A program made the position numbers and the translations under genes. The notes beneath the pieces are model-generated. The model saw nothing but the letters and a program-made list of their open reading frames with translations. It ran no database searches and was not told where the DNA came from. Shown piece after piece: positions 14,891-25,744 of a DNA stretch of 64,000 bases (its first letter is position 1; every line of letters starts with the position of its first letter). The stretch lies in assembly GCF_030253575.1 (NCBI RefSeq), contig NC_080564.1, forward strand, positions 4,260,501 through 4,324,500. The letters are read 5' to 3'. Origin of the DNA: Rhododendron vialii. Lineage: Eukaryota > Streptophyta > Magnoliopsida > Ericales > Ericaceae.

Positions 14891-15460
14891 CAGTTGGTCA
14901 GAAATTGGGTTTTCAATTTAAACTTTTTGGGCTTCTTAGGCTTGATTTAGATTGGCATATTTCAATTTTGAGTCTAAAAACAATTGAAATAGTTTCAAAA
15001 TAACTTTTAGAAATCTTCATTTTTTGCCGGACAATGGATGTTTGTTGTTAGTATATATTTAATCGTTTGCTGCAATTAATGATTTGGATTTGTAGTAAGA
15101 GTCTAAGAGCCATTGAATATCTCCATATATGATCCAGATTTGGACTGTATCGTCTAGTCCAAAACCAGAAAGGATGTGAACCCCTTTAATACATATGACT
15201 CCCTGAAAAACATGAATCTTTTACCCTAATAGCAGACCAAGATGAGAAAACTCAGGGTAACTATGGATTTTCAAGATGAAATCACTTCGGGATAGGCAAT
15301 AACTGTATAAAATTGCTATTAAGCTAAAACTCAAATATGTTTTTTTATTGATCATACTTCCATGCAAATCCAAAGCAGCAATATCAGTATGCTTAAATTA
15401 TTATTATCACATCTCTCTCTCTCTCCAACTTGAAAAAGAGACACTGTATTCTAATTGCGA

Positions 15461-16506
15461 TCAGGAGCAGCTGATCTGAGAGCTAACAGGGGTGAATTTT
15501 TTGGGTGGTAATTTCCCCACATAACTGAAGTTGAATGGATACCCTCCAAAAACTGGTCCCCCATCGTTGACCAAGCATCCACCATCTACTGTCTTTAGAA
15601 CTTCAGGCTTCAATGGCTCATAACTTGTGAACCCATCGCAGCTTAGAATCAGATCAGTTTGAGTGCATATACATGTGTTGTTTACTGCCACTTGGAATTC
15701 TGGCCTTCCCTTCGCAACCCGCCCGGTCTTCGCTATGTCCACTATGACGGAAGATAGACTACATGGTTGTGCATAACCTGCATATGTAGGAAAAAAACAG
15801 AAATTTGCAAGTGCACTGTAGAAGTTGACACACAAAACAAACAATAATCGCTTGTTTTTTTGGAAGGCAAACAAAAATGCTTGTGACACGGACATTCGGG
15901 TACCATTTTGAATTTAGATGTGTGTGACGCAGTGGCTGATTTTGGAATTTGACAAAGTGAGAGGTTTATGTGATCTCGTAGTGGTGAAAGCTTATTTTTC
16001 ATAATCAACAACAATGAGAGAGCACATAATTTAGACTTTTATTACTTGTCACAAAGTTTATAATGCATAACTTCTATAAATGAACTCAAAATAAGCACAC
16101 AACTTAGATTTTCATCAGTAAATTAAAGTTGGTTAAGGATATTTTCACCATTGATCACCAAAGATTTTTTTGAATAACATGGTTCTATGACTTCTTTTTT
16201 TAAGAAAATAAATCTTATACTAACTAATAGCGAGACCAGAAGAATTTTTAGTAAGTATTATACTTGCACAACTATTGAAGATATCTACAGAGACAAGAAG
16301 AATTTTTGATTTAGCGTTGGGGCGCGTGCCCCAAATGCACGCGGGGTCTCTTGAATTCACTATGGGACCCAAGTGCATATGACAACATCCAAGTGTACGT
16401 GTGAATCGTCTAGGTCCGAGCAAAAAATAAGGATCGATGTTATTAGTTTACCTTGTCCGCTCAAGGAGAGGACAAGAAGAAAGACAAAGAAAACCCTAAC
16501 TGCCAT
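15461..16506 (-). CDS. TPD1-like small secreted cysteine-rich protein, copy A
   Basis: Two minus-strand exons, 16506-16452 and 15777-15461, join at a split Gly codon and give 123 residues. Residues 1-19 (MAVRVFFVFLLVLSLSGQG) are a clear signal peptide. The mature part has six cysteines and the TPD1-family pattern: GRPEFQVAVNNTCIC, LSCDGFTSYEPLKPEVL, GGCLVNDGGPV and a C-terminal SQISCS. TPD1 itself is a secreted ligand of the EMS1 receptor kinase in anthers. Close relatives of this shorter type are often labelled beta-1,3-N-acetylglucosaminyltransferase family, which is not supported by the sequence; their role is unknown. An open frame continues past the acceptor into the intron, but homology to copy B sets the splice site. 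The protein is about 92% identical to copy B (10 changes in 123). Confidence 0.85.
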
Positions 16507-16685
16507 CAATTTTTATCGATCCCCTACTCTTCTGATTTGGAGGTGTCTTGTGACTATAGCTTGGTACGTACTTATATAATGAGAAGAGAAGAGTCCAGAA
16601 GGATTAACAAAATCCTTGCATTTTGGGTACTATGTGATTATAATTTCTAGTCTTCAAATTTCGAATGGGCAAATCCTCATTACTG

Positions 16686-16917
16686 GGGAAAAATTTTCAG
16701 TGCCGAGCGGGAATCACGTGGTGCCCGCTCGGCACATCTGAGCCGTCATGTATTTTTGGACGGTTCGGATTTGGAGAGAGAAAAATGAGAGAGAAAGTGT
16801 TGGGGTGAGAGAAAAGAGAGGGTTTCAATCCGAGCCGTTCAAAAGTGTATTGGACGGCCCGGATATGCCGAGCAGGTACAACGTGGGATATACCCACCTG
16901 GCACTGAAAAATTTCTC
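16686..16917. mobile_element. MITE in copy A, 8-9-bp TSD (hAT or Mutator type)
   Basis: A 232-bp element with ends GGGAAAAATTTTCAGTGCC and (reverse complement of the right end) GAGAAATTTTTCAGTGCC, flanked by CATTACTG at 16678-16685 and 16918-16925. The paralogous site in copy B (about 20262) lacks it. It contains inverted GCCGAGC and CCGTCCAA-type strings and no coding potential. It sits about 180 bp upstream of TPD1-like copy A, in its promoter side. Confidence 0.85.
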
Positions 16918-17398
16918 CATTACTGTAATATGTTGCCAGGGTGTAATCAGGTGAAGTTTAAGAGTGGTCAGATACCAAACGTGCATTTACAGAACCTATA
17001 GCTGGGGTTTAGAGAAAAAACCACCCGGAAAACATTGCTGGAAAACTTTTACCGGCATTCAACGTATGTTGGGAAATGCGCCGGGAAAGATTGCTACCGG
17101 CTATTATTCGCGTCACCGTTTATACCAGAAAAAAATGCCGGAAAGATTTCCCCCCACGTATTTTTTTTGACTTTTCCCGGAATTTTTGAAACGCCGAGAA
17201 AACCGATTTATTTTGTTGTAGCGTATGCGATTTTACGTAAAGTCAACGGGTCATGGGGTCAATATTACTGTTATTTTGTTTTTGATGATCAGCATGGGTG
17301 GGTCAGTTTACTTTTACCTTAAACCACATCCATTTAATTTAGAATCTAGTGAAATCCAATTAATATATTCCACCAATAGAAGAGTTAAAATGATTTTA

Positions 17399-17619
17399 CA
17401 AAAATGCTACTTGCACAACCGTTGTGTTGGTTGTGTGGATAATTCTGACCGTCCAGATGTATTTGGATGGTCTAGATTTTAAACAAACTTTTTCAAGAAA
17501 AAGTCTAACTTTTATGAGAAAGAATTTAAGTGAATCCTGGCCATTTATTACAGTAATGGACAACTAGAGATTGGTTGTGTGTTGTGTTTTACACAACCGT
17601 TATGTGTGTAGCACTTTTG
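17399..17619. mobile_element. Mutator-type MITE in copy A, 9-bp TSD
   Basis: A 221-bp element with terminal repeats CAAAAATGCTAC and CAAAAGTGCTAC (right end reversed), with CACAACCGTT-type strings further inside both ends. It is flanked by perfect 9-bp duplications ATGATTTTA at 17390-17398 and 17620-17628. Copy B carries the empty site (about 20795-20803). Confidence 0.9.
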
Positions 17620-17867
17620 ATGATTTTATATGTTCCTTTTTTAGGGGGCCGGGGTTGGAACATTAAAGGATCTAATCAAAACGTAAGATCAAAGCTTTAA
17701 CTTGATATCTTTAGAGATTGCCTATAGTGTTGAGAGGAAGATTTGGAAAATCCAGGTGAAAATTTAAAGTTAGTGTTTTCAACTTTGTTAAGGGTATCAA
17801 AACCTACTTGATTATTCCCAAAATGAATTTCACATAGTTTTATGGTAATCAACCATTTTAGGGGTGT

Positions 17868-17985
17868 TAACGAGCCGAGCCAAGCCGAGTTGAGCTTCGT
17901 AGTGTTCAAGCTTGGCTCGTTTACTAAATAAGCATAAAACTCGAGCTTAAACTCGACTCGTTTGTAAACGAGCTGAGCGAATTTT
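17868..17985. repeat. CGAGC-rich degenerate repeat element, copy 3
   Basis: Begins TAGGGGTGTTAACGAGCCGAG and continues with scrambled CGAGC strings. The start matches the counterpart at 21511 in copy B, so this insertion predates the tandem duplication. Confidence 0.5.
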
Positions 17986-18033
17986 TAAAAGTTCTTTGGG
18001 GCAATTGGGACTAAAATTATGGGACGGAAGAAG

Positions 18034-18349
18034 TATTATTCTGCTTTAATGCTTGTTTGCAAAATTGCAAACGTTACTGTATCTAATCATTCGGCCTTTA
18101 AGCGAAGTTAAGTTGTTTGCTCTGTGTGCACAACTGGGACTAAGTTATCGAGCTGGGTGTGCGTTTGTTATCGAGCTGCGTGTGCGTTTTCTTATTACGC
18201 ACACATGATGATTCCGAGCATTAATTGTACACAATCTTCTCTTTGAGGTTTACGCTCTTTGTGCATAAGTCCCAGTTGTTTTGCCCTTATCACATCCGAT
18301 CATTTTGCTGGTTTTAACGTGCCCAGTACGTTGCTTTGCATTTGGCTAG
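18034..18349 (+). repeat. Second copy of the RPL7A intron 3 segment at the duplication join
   Basis: This stretch aligns with 9001-9285 in direct orientation (TATTATTCTGCTTTAATG at the start, TTTGCATTTGGCTAG at the end). It has one inserted duplication of GTTATCGAGCTG-type sequence. It ends at 18349, exactly where copy B of the tandem block starts. Confidence 0.8.
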
Positions 18350-18802
18350 AATTTAATCGTTTGCTACAATTAATTATTTGGATTTTCAGTAAGAGTCTAT
18401 AACCAATTCTTAGCCATTGAATTAATATCCCCATATATGATCCAGATCTTTGGACTGTACATCGTCTAGTCCAACTGGCCGGAAAGGATGCCAATCCCCT
18501 CTAAATACATACGACTCTCCCAAGAACATAAATCTTTTACACTAATACAAGACCAAGATGAGAAAACTTAGGGGCGTTTCCGCTAAACTGTGGACTATAA
18601 AACCCATATTTTCAAGATGAAATCACTCCGGGATAGTCAATAACTGCATAAAATTGCTATATATTAAGCTAAAACTCAAATATTTATTAATCATACCTCC
18701 ATCCAAATCCAAAGCATGCAGCAATATCAGTATACTTAAATTATTACTATCACATCTCTCTCTTTACAACTTGAAAAAGAGACTGTATTCTAAATGCGAT
18801 CA

Positions 18803-20044
18803 TCAGGAGCAGCTGATCTGAGAGCTAACAGGGGTGAATTTCTTGGTGGGTAATGTCCCCACATAACTGAAGTTGAATGGATACCTTCCAAATACTGGTC
18901 CCCCATCGTTGACCAAGCATCCACCATCTACTTTCTTTAGAACTTCAGGCTTCAATGGCTCATAACTTGTGAACCCATCGCAGCTTAGAACCAGATCAGT
19001 TTGAGTGCATATACATGTGTTGTTTACGACCACTTGGAATTCTGGCCTTCCCTTCGCAACCCGCCCAGTCTTCGCTACGTCCACAATGACTGAAGATAGA
19101 CTACATGGTTGTGCATAACCTGCACACAAAACAAACAATAATGCTCGTGACACAGACATTCAGGTACCATTTCGAATACAGATCGATGTGTGCATGTGAC
19201 GCAATGGTGGATTCTGGAATTTGACAAAGTGGGAGCATTCTGTGATCGTAGTCGTGAAAACTTGTTTTCCATAATCAACAACAACGAGAGAGTACATAAT
19301 TTAGACTTTTTATTACTTGTAATGAACTCAAAATAAGCACAAAACTTAAATTTTCATCAATAAATTAAAGTTGGTTAAGGATATTTTAACAATTGATCAC
19401 AAAAGATTTTTTTTAAAAACATGGTTCTATGACTTCCTTTTTTAAGAAAAAAAAAAACTCTTATACTAACTAATAGAAACAAAAAATAAAAATAAAAATC
19501 AAGGACTAAACGACCTAACTAGACTTACAATGTACTACAAAACAACAATCATAAATCAATCAACGTTATGGGATTTTAGTTTAAGAAAAAAAAAATCTTA
19601 TAACTAATAGAAATAAAAATAAAATAAAATAAATCAAGGACTGACCTGACTAGACTTACAATGTACAAAACAACAATCATAAATCAATAAACGTTATGGG
19701 GAAAAAAGTTTAGGTATGAAACGAGATATCTCAACTTATTTTCAAGTTATATACAAGAATAACTATTGAAGTTATATGTAGCGAGACAAGAATTTTTTAT
19801 TTAGCTTTAGGGTGCGTGCCCCGGATGCACGTGGCCGGGTTTTGTGAATTCACTACGGAACCCAAGTGCATATGACAACATCAGACGCGTGCATGTGTGA
19901 ATCTAGATAGGTCCGAGCATCTATATCGACACTCATGAAAAAGAAATTAAAAGCAAAAAAATAAGGATTGATGTTAGTAGTACGTTTACCTTGTCCACTC
20001 AAGAAGAGGACAACAAGAAAGACAAAGAAAACCCTAAGTGCCAT
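18803..20044 (-). CDS. TPD1-like small secreted cysteine-rich protein, copy B
   Basis: Two minus-strand exons, 20044-19990 and 19119-18803, joined at a split Gly codon, give 123 residues. The signal peptide is MALRVFFVFLVVLFLSGQG. The mature region matches copy A with the same six cysteines (QPCSLSS, NNTCIC, LSCDGF, GGCLVNDGG, SQISCS). The open frame that continues through the acceptor is intron. The ATG at 20044 is the only start giving the signal peptide; no in-frame ATG lies just upstream. Both genes keep intact frames and splice sites, and most changes are conservative, which suggests both may still be functional. Receptor and process are unknown. Confidence 0.85.
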
Positions 20045-20859
20045 GATCAATTTTTATCCCCTACTCTTCGATCTGATTTGGAGGCTGTCTGTGTCTTTTG
20101 ATTTTTTTGATGATTGCGAATAGGGATGGACTAGATCGAGGTGCTTATATAATGAGAGAAGAGAAGAAGAGTCCAGGATTAACATAATCCTTTTCGTTTT
20201 AGGTAATTAATTAATGTGGTGATTCTGGGCTTCAATTTTTGAATGGGCAAATCCTCATTAATTAATATGTTGCCAAATTTTCATGGATTACTACCATATA
20301 CGATTAAGGGCGTAATCAGGTGAACTAATTAAGCCCATATAATCAAATACCAAACGTGCATTTACTGAACATATTGCTGGGGTTTAGAAGGAAAAAAAAA
20401 AAAAAAAAACCGGGAAAAAACATTGAGGTTTTACCGGCATTTAATCGTACGTTGGGAAAAAGATTGCAGGCGTTTACCGAATGCCGGCTATTATTCCCGT
20501 CACCGTTTATACCCGAAAAAAACAAAAACGCCGGAAAGGGTTTCCCCACGTACATTTTTTTTTTGACATTTCCCGGAATTTTTGAAACGCCGGGAAAACC
20601 GATTTTTATTGTAGCGTACGTGATTTTAGGCAAAGTCAACGGGTCATGGGGTTCAATATTACTGAGTAAGTATTATTTTGTTTTTGATCAGCATGGCCCG
20701 CATGGGTACGTCAGTGTGTTCACTTTTACCTAAAACAACATTTATTTAATTTAGCAAATCTATTGAAATCGAACTCCACCAACGGAAGAGTTAAAATGAT
20801 TTTTTATGTTCCTTCTTTCTGGGGTTGGAACATTGAAAGGATGATCCAATCAAAACGTA

Positions 20860-21291
20860 GGCTCCGTTTGTTCCGATGTAAAATGTTTTACGATGTAAAA
20901 TAATTTTTTATATAAAATATTTTTTAAGAAAATAAACTTTAAACTTTTATTTTTGGGTGTTTGGTTGGCACTTGAAAATATTTTCAGAAATCAACAAAAT
21001 AGTGTAGAGAGAGAGAGTGGGGGCTTAAACGGTGGAAAGATGCGAGATTATTAGAATTGAATGTGGGTTAGGACTGACGATCGAGGAAACTGAACAGTGA
21101 TAATTGCAGTAGAAGGTAGCGGACTCATTTCAGAAAATAATTTATGAAAAATTTAAGGGTAAGTTATTTCCATCCAATTGATGGAAAATGATTTACATGT
21201 AAAAAATTTTCCTCATTTTTTACACATCCAAACATGGAAAATAGGTAAAACATTTTACCGAAAAATATTTTACGTCCAAACAAATGGAGCC
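20860..21291. mobile_element. PIF/Harbinger (Tourist-like) MITE in copy B, 3-bp TSD
   Basis: A 432-bp element starting GGCTCCGTTTGTTCCG and ending CAAACAAATGGAGCC, with extended inverted ends rich in AAAATGTTTTAC and GTAAAACATTTTAC. It is flanked by GTA at 20857-20859 and 21292-21294. Copy A has the uninterrupted site (AAAACGTAAGATC near 17680), which proves the insertion limits. GGCTCCGTTTG ends and a 3-bp TSD fit the Tourist group, although TAA/TTA is the commoner TSD. Confidence 0.85.
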
Positions 21292-21510
21292 GTAAGATCC
21301 AAGCTTCAATTATGAGATATCTTTAGAGATTGCCTACAGTGTTGAGGAAGATTTGGAAAATCCAGGAGAAAATTTAAAGTTATTTCCAACTTTGTTAAGG
21401 GTATCAAAAACTACTTGATTATTCCAATAATGAATTTCAAATAATTGGGACTACCATTTGGAAGAAATCATCAAACCTTTTTTACGGTAATCAACCATTT
21501 TAGAGGAGTA

Positions 21511-21683
21511 AACGAGCCGAGTCGAGCCAAGCTTCGTAGTATTCAAGATTGAATGAGCCTAAAGTCGAACTCATTATACAAACGAGCTAAGCTTTTGCGA
21601 GCCGAACTGAGCTTTTAAGTGTCGAGCTCGGCTCGTTTAGTAACAAACCCAAAACTCGAGCTCGGCTCGATTACTAATCTTAA
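21511..21683. repeat. CGAGC-rich degenerate repeat element, copy 4
   Basis: Counterpart of 17868 within copy B, begins near TAGAGGAGTAAACGAGCCGAG and continues with CGAGCTCGGCTCG strings. It is diverged from copy A in its right half. Confidence 0.45.
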
Positions 21684-21951
21684 TGGGAAAAGTTAATGGG
21701 GTCCTACAACTTTTTTGCTAATCGACGACATTAAAATTATAGGAGTAAAAAGGGTAAAACAATCTCGTACTCCTTTCCTTTCTCACTAACGGAAGAGGGC
21801 CTTCATGTGATTCATGCTTTTCTCTTCATTATACAGGTTTATGCCTGGTCACGGAGCCATGATTTATTATTATTGTTTTTTTGCTGTTGAGCCATGATTT
21901 ATTAACAAGTGGGGTTAATCACTTGAGACCTTATGATACAGGCAAAAATTA

Positions 21952-22146
21952 CTTCCTCCGTCCCAAATTGTTTATCCGGTCTGCAAAACGATAACTTAAA
22001 AATAAATTCAAACTTTTTTCGCAAATTAAAAATACTCATTGATATCCAGTAAGTTGTTGAAAAACTTTTGATTTTTTCTTGCAAAAATTGTATTATTTTT
22101 AACACTTCGTTTTGCGGACCGAACAAATATTTTAGAACGGAGGGAG
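21952..22146. mobile_element. Stowaway-like MITE (Tc1/mariner), TA TSD
   Basis: A 195-bp element with ends CTTCCTCCGTCCCAAATTG and (reversed) CTCCCTCCGTTCTAAAATA, flanked by TA on both sides. The CTCCCTCCGT end is diagnostic of the Stowaway group. Inner strings GGTCTGCAAAACG and CGTTTTGCGGACC extend the inverted repeat. Confidence 0.85.
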
Positions 22147-22497
22147 TAGATTTTTTAGAAGTTCTTTGGGGGTAATTGGGCAATATTTATGAGATCAAAT
22201 GTGAAAATCACACTAAAATTACAGCTACTCTTAACATTTTTTTCCCCTCAACGGGGTCAAGTGACCCCACTTGCCTTTGTCTTTGTCGAGGTTTAATTCC
22301 CCGTCATCACTTATAATCCAAAAATATCGTACCGCTTATTTTTTTGACAAAAAAAGAAGAGAAAAGAAGAAGCCCTGTCACCTGTTTCAATCCCATATGG
22401 TGCAAAACCATAAAATCTGGATATCAGCGATTCAGCTGGTGATATGTCTTTCTTGAATGATGCATTTTTTTTAGAAGTATAACATTTAAATCACAAC

Positions 22498-22500
<3 letters not shown>

Positions 22501-22544
<44 letters not shown>
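22501..22544. repeat. (TC)22 microsatellite
   Basis: Uninterrupted TC dinucleotides for 44 bp. A serine-free Arg-Glu frame on the minus strand here is an artefact of the repeat. Confidence 0.95.
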
Positions 22545-22546
<2 letters not shown>

Positions 22547-22728
22547 GTAGATGGCATCACTCCCATTGCACCCAACAGACGAGGTCCTGGAAGCCAAACC
22601 AATGAGCTCAACACATCTTGTCTCTATTTGACAATGACAAACCTGTAAGTTGTATCCACATGTTCTGTTGGATTTGTTGTTCGAATCCTTTTTCAATTGC
22701 TCAAACACAGTTCATGCTCACCTTGACT

Positions 22729-23267
22729 TAAGGGTCATTATCGGGCCGGGCCGGGCCGCCAAATCACTATCCAAATCCGCCCGCGGGCTAGGCTTAGCTG
22801 GCTTTTATTTTTCCTTGGGCGGGCGGGCCGGGCTATCCCTGAAAACTTAAAGCCCAGGCCCACTCAAAGGCTTAGCCCAATCAACGGGCTAGTGGGCCCA
22901 GGATTGGGCGGACCAGCTCACAATGTTCAGAATTCAAAAATTGCCTCAAAAGTGGGTTTTTTTTATTACATGCATACACTGGTTGTGTATGGACAATTTT
23001 TAAAACTCTCCAAAGTTGGTTTCTTGGTCTCCAAATGGATTAACAACTTAAAAACAATAAATTATTTTTTCCAAAAAAAGAGGAGATTTTCGGGCTTGCA
23101 GCAGGCGGGTCTTGCGGGCCGAACCGGCAGACGGGTTGAGTAAAAATTTATAGGTCCAAGCCTGGCCCAAAAAACCTTCGAGCTGGGCTAGCCCGCCCGT
23201 TGGATTGGCTCAGGCCGGGCGGGCTTCGAGTGAGTCGTGGGCCTTTCGAACTAAATGATGACCCTTA
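22729..23267. mobile_element. hAT-type non-autonomous element, family TAAGGGTCAT, copy 1
   Basis: A 539-bp element with ends TAAGGGTCATTAT and ATGATGACCCTTA. Flanking 8-bp duplications CCTTGACT (22721-22728) and CCTCGACT (23268-23275) differ at one base. Subterminal regions are rich in GGGCCGGGC and GGGCGGGC strings; the core is AT-rich. The same element occurs in inverse orientation at 36940. Neither carries a transposase. Confidence 0.9.
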
Positions 23268-23275
23268 CCTCGACT

Positions 23276-25313
23276 AATCCCAGAGACCAGTCCCCACCGC
23301 CTACTCGCAGAGGTCGGTTGTTCAAATCCTTTCCCCTTGCATCGTCATTATATTGGTCGTTTCAGAGCCTCTGTTAGGTTTTTTCTTGTTCTGATTTCTG
23401 TTTCTTTCTTCCATTTTTCTAGTTCTTGTTCAGCCAATAAAGGCACATTGGATACCACAAAAACTACTCCTTTGTTCTACCTGAAATTATACGCCACCTC
23501 CATTTCCATTAATAGAATATGCCTCGTTTGGTTAAATTATTCAAGTAATCCCAGATCACCGTCTGTCATGTACGCCCGGTGCTCTCAACCAATGAATTCG
23601 ATAAACAGAGGATGAGTTGGACCAACCATCTCCTCCGCCCGATCAAGGGGTGTCAGGCTGTCAGCTAGTTTCTCGTGCCAAATGATGAGTTGGATCGACC
23701 GTCTCCACCACCCGATCATGCTGCCGCACAACACCATCCCCGATTCTTCCAATTTCATGAAGGAAATGGATTCTCTCACTTAACCGAAACCGTAACCATC
23801 CCTGCAACTCTAGAGGACGAACCAAAAAATATGTGAAAGAGGTGGGGGGCAATATAGAACCTCTCACACTCGTGTTTTGGACCGTCCCAGATGATTATTG
23901 GAAAGAAATCCAACCAATATGATGGTGCATCCGAACCATCTGTCTCAGCAATCAATGGTCAAGTTTTCCGCGACGATTGGACGGTTGAGATTACGCATAG
24001 CACCGAGCAATCCGAACCATTGATTTCCGAGACGGACGATTCAGATGTGCACAACTATAATTTGCCAATTCACAACTGTGTCGCACTAACTCCATTTCAC
24101 ACGACTCATTTTCAACCCTCCACATCAATGCTAAAAAACGGAAAACAGAAGCATCCCACTCAATCTATGTCAAATATTTCCTACACCCCAGGCAAAAATA
24201 ATGCATTCACACACGCAAGAGCGGAAAAAAACAAAGAAAAGAATTTATGGTAGTAGTATAATTGATGTTTCTATATATGCCTTTAGATACTACATCAAAA
24301 CCACTTGTGAACAGAAAATCTTTTAGAAATACAGAAGAAACGCGGTTAATCGGATAAAAAGTCCAACAAATAACTTTCAAGATGGCAGATATCCTACGGA
24401 TGTTGTATTAATGCCGGTTTGAAATGCAAATTATCGTATTTATACTTGCATGAATAGGACTGAAAGAGAAGAGACGACTCTTTTTTTTTTCAAACAAACA
24501 CAAACAGATGTGAACCACCCATATATGGTATATCAGTATATGGACAACAACAAAAAAGCAGCAATTCCCCGATGATTATGGCATAAAAAAAATTAAAAAA
24601 AAAAAAAAACCTTACTTGTTTGGCCTTAGCTGGCACATGATAATAGAGGAAAAGTACAAAATTGCCGATAATTGAGGACAAAAAACCGCCCAATTCACCA
24701 AACTGGACGGAGAGTAGGTTGAATTGCAATGAAGGGAGAATGTGACTGGAGAATGAAATTTCGTAATAAAGAGTCAAAACAATGTGCTGAGGGGGTTGGA
24801 ATCAGGTGATCATCGTGTCTGATTGTGAAATAACACTAGAATGAAAGTGATTGTTTCACCAAGCCTGCATGGAAACAAGGGGAACCCTGTATTCTGATGA
24901 AAATGATGCCCATTTTAGCAGCAAATTTGTCAAGTCTGGCATTCAAGATTATGAGAGGAACATACCGCATAGAGAGCATTCTCTTTCACTGGAAATGGAC
25001 CAACCAGGTCAATAAACAAAAGTCGATACGTTTCAACGCGGAGCATAAATCATCTCCAAGTTAGTAGCAAACCACGAAGACTTGTATGCCCTACCATCAA
25101 AAGGGAGTAGTTTCATCCATGGCCATGGTGTCTTAGTAACTCTTCGGGTGCAAGTACATATCTAAGTGTTGTTTCTACGAATTCTCATTCGTATTTTCTA
25201 CGAATTCTCATTCGTATGACAGAGAATGGCATAACATTCATAATCTTGAAAGGCAACGAGTATGCATTTGACCTTCATTAGCCTACCTGGATCTTTGGTA
25301 TTTGTTCCAGACA
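23276..25313. other. Intergenic stretch without recognised gene
   Basis: Open frames here lack similarity I recognise. The piece around 23880-24060 contains several CCGAACCAT and GGACGATT-type strings like those in the fold-back MITEs of this window, so it is probably MITE debris. There are poly(A/T) runs near 24481 and 24585. Confidence 0.4.
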
Positions 25314-25321
25314 GTTATGAG

Positions 25322-25736
25322 CTTAGTAGCACGAAGCGGGGGCGGGCGGGGGAGCGGAGACACCAAGAAGCTCCTAAGGTTGGGAGCGCCTAAGGAGCGT
25401 ATATAGATTATATAAAAATATGTATATAAAATATCTTTAAATACTTAACCATTACAGGAAAAGTGGTACTAACTGAAAAAATTTCAGATCTTAAAGTGTA
25501 ATTATTGGAAGTTACATATTCTCAATTTGCAAAACTTCAACTAATATGATTCTCATAATCTTATTTCCACAATGGCATAACTCCCTTAAAAGTAAGAGAA
25601 TAATTGCCTTAACGACCCGATAAGTTCCCATCTTAGTTAGTTAGGAGCGAGCTCCCGTCAAGCTCCCATCTTGGGAGCGCCAATTCGAGCTCCCGTCTAG
25701 GTAGCGTACCCATTTTAGAAGGATCCTGCTACTAAG
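25322..25736. mobile_element. hAT-type non-autonomous element, perfect 8-bp TSD
   Basis: A 415-bp element with ends CTTAGTAGCA and TGCTACTAAG, flanked by perfect GTTATGAG duplications at 25314-25321 and 25737-25744. Near the ends it carries repeated GGGAGC and GAGCTCCCGTC strings; the core is AT-rich. No open frame of note. Confidence 0.85.
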
Positions 25737-25744
25737 GTTATGAG

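Larger units (their letters stand above)
15050..17990. repeat. Tandem segmental duplication, copy A
   Basis: This block, containing a TPD1-like gene plus about 0.5 kb of 3' and 1.4 kb of 5' flank, aligns end to end with 18350-22190. Matching marker strings include TTTAATCGTTTGCT (15057 and 18352), the whole coding region, GAATGGGCAAATCCTCATTA upstream, and GTTGGAACATT (17653 and 20824). Copy A alone carries the MITEs at 16686 and 17399. Confidence 0.9.
18350..22190. repeat. Tandem segmental duplication, copy B
   Basis: Direct repeat of 15050-17990 with several private insertions (20860-21291, and the interval about 21684-22146 including a Stowaway MITE). The right end can be followed to GTTCTTTGGGGGTAATTGGG at about 22160, matching about 17990 in copy A. 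Order and orientation are kept. Confidence 0.85.

Noticed and set aside
15778-15895. Alternative N-terminus of TPD1-like copy A inside the intron
   Set aside because: The true signal-peptide exon at 16506-16452 joins in phase and is matched in copy B; the intronic extension is not shared.
16964-17322. Frames in the upstream flank of TPD1-like copy A, also present in copy B (20356-20733)
   Set aside because: Conservation comes from the segmental duplication; the frames are shifted and interrupted between copies, so they are not coding.
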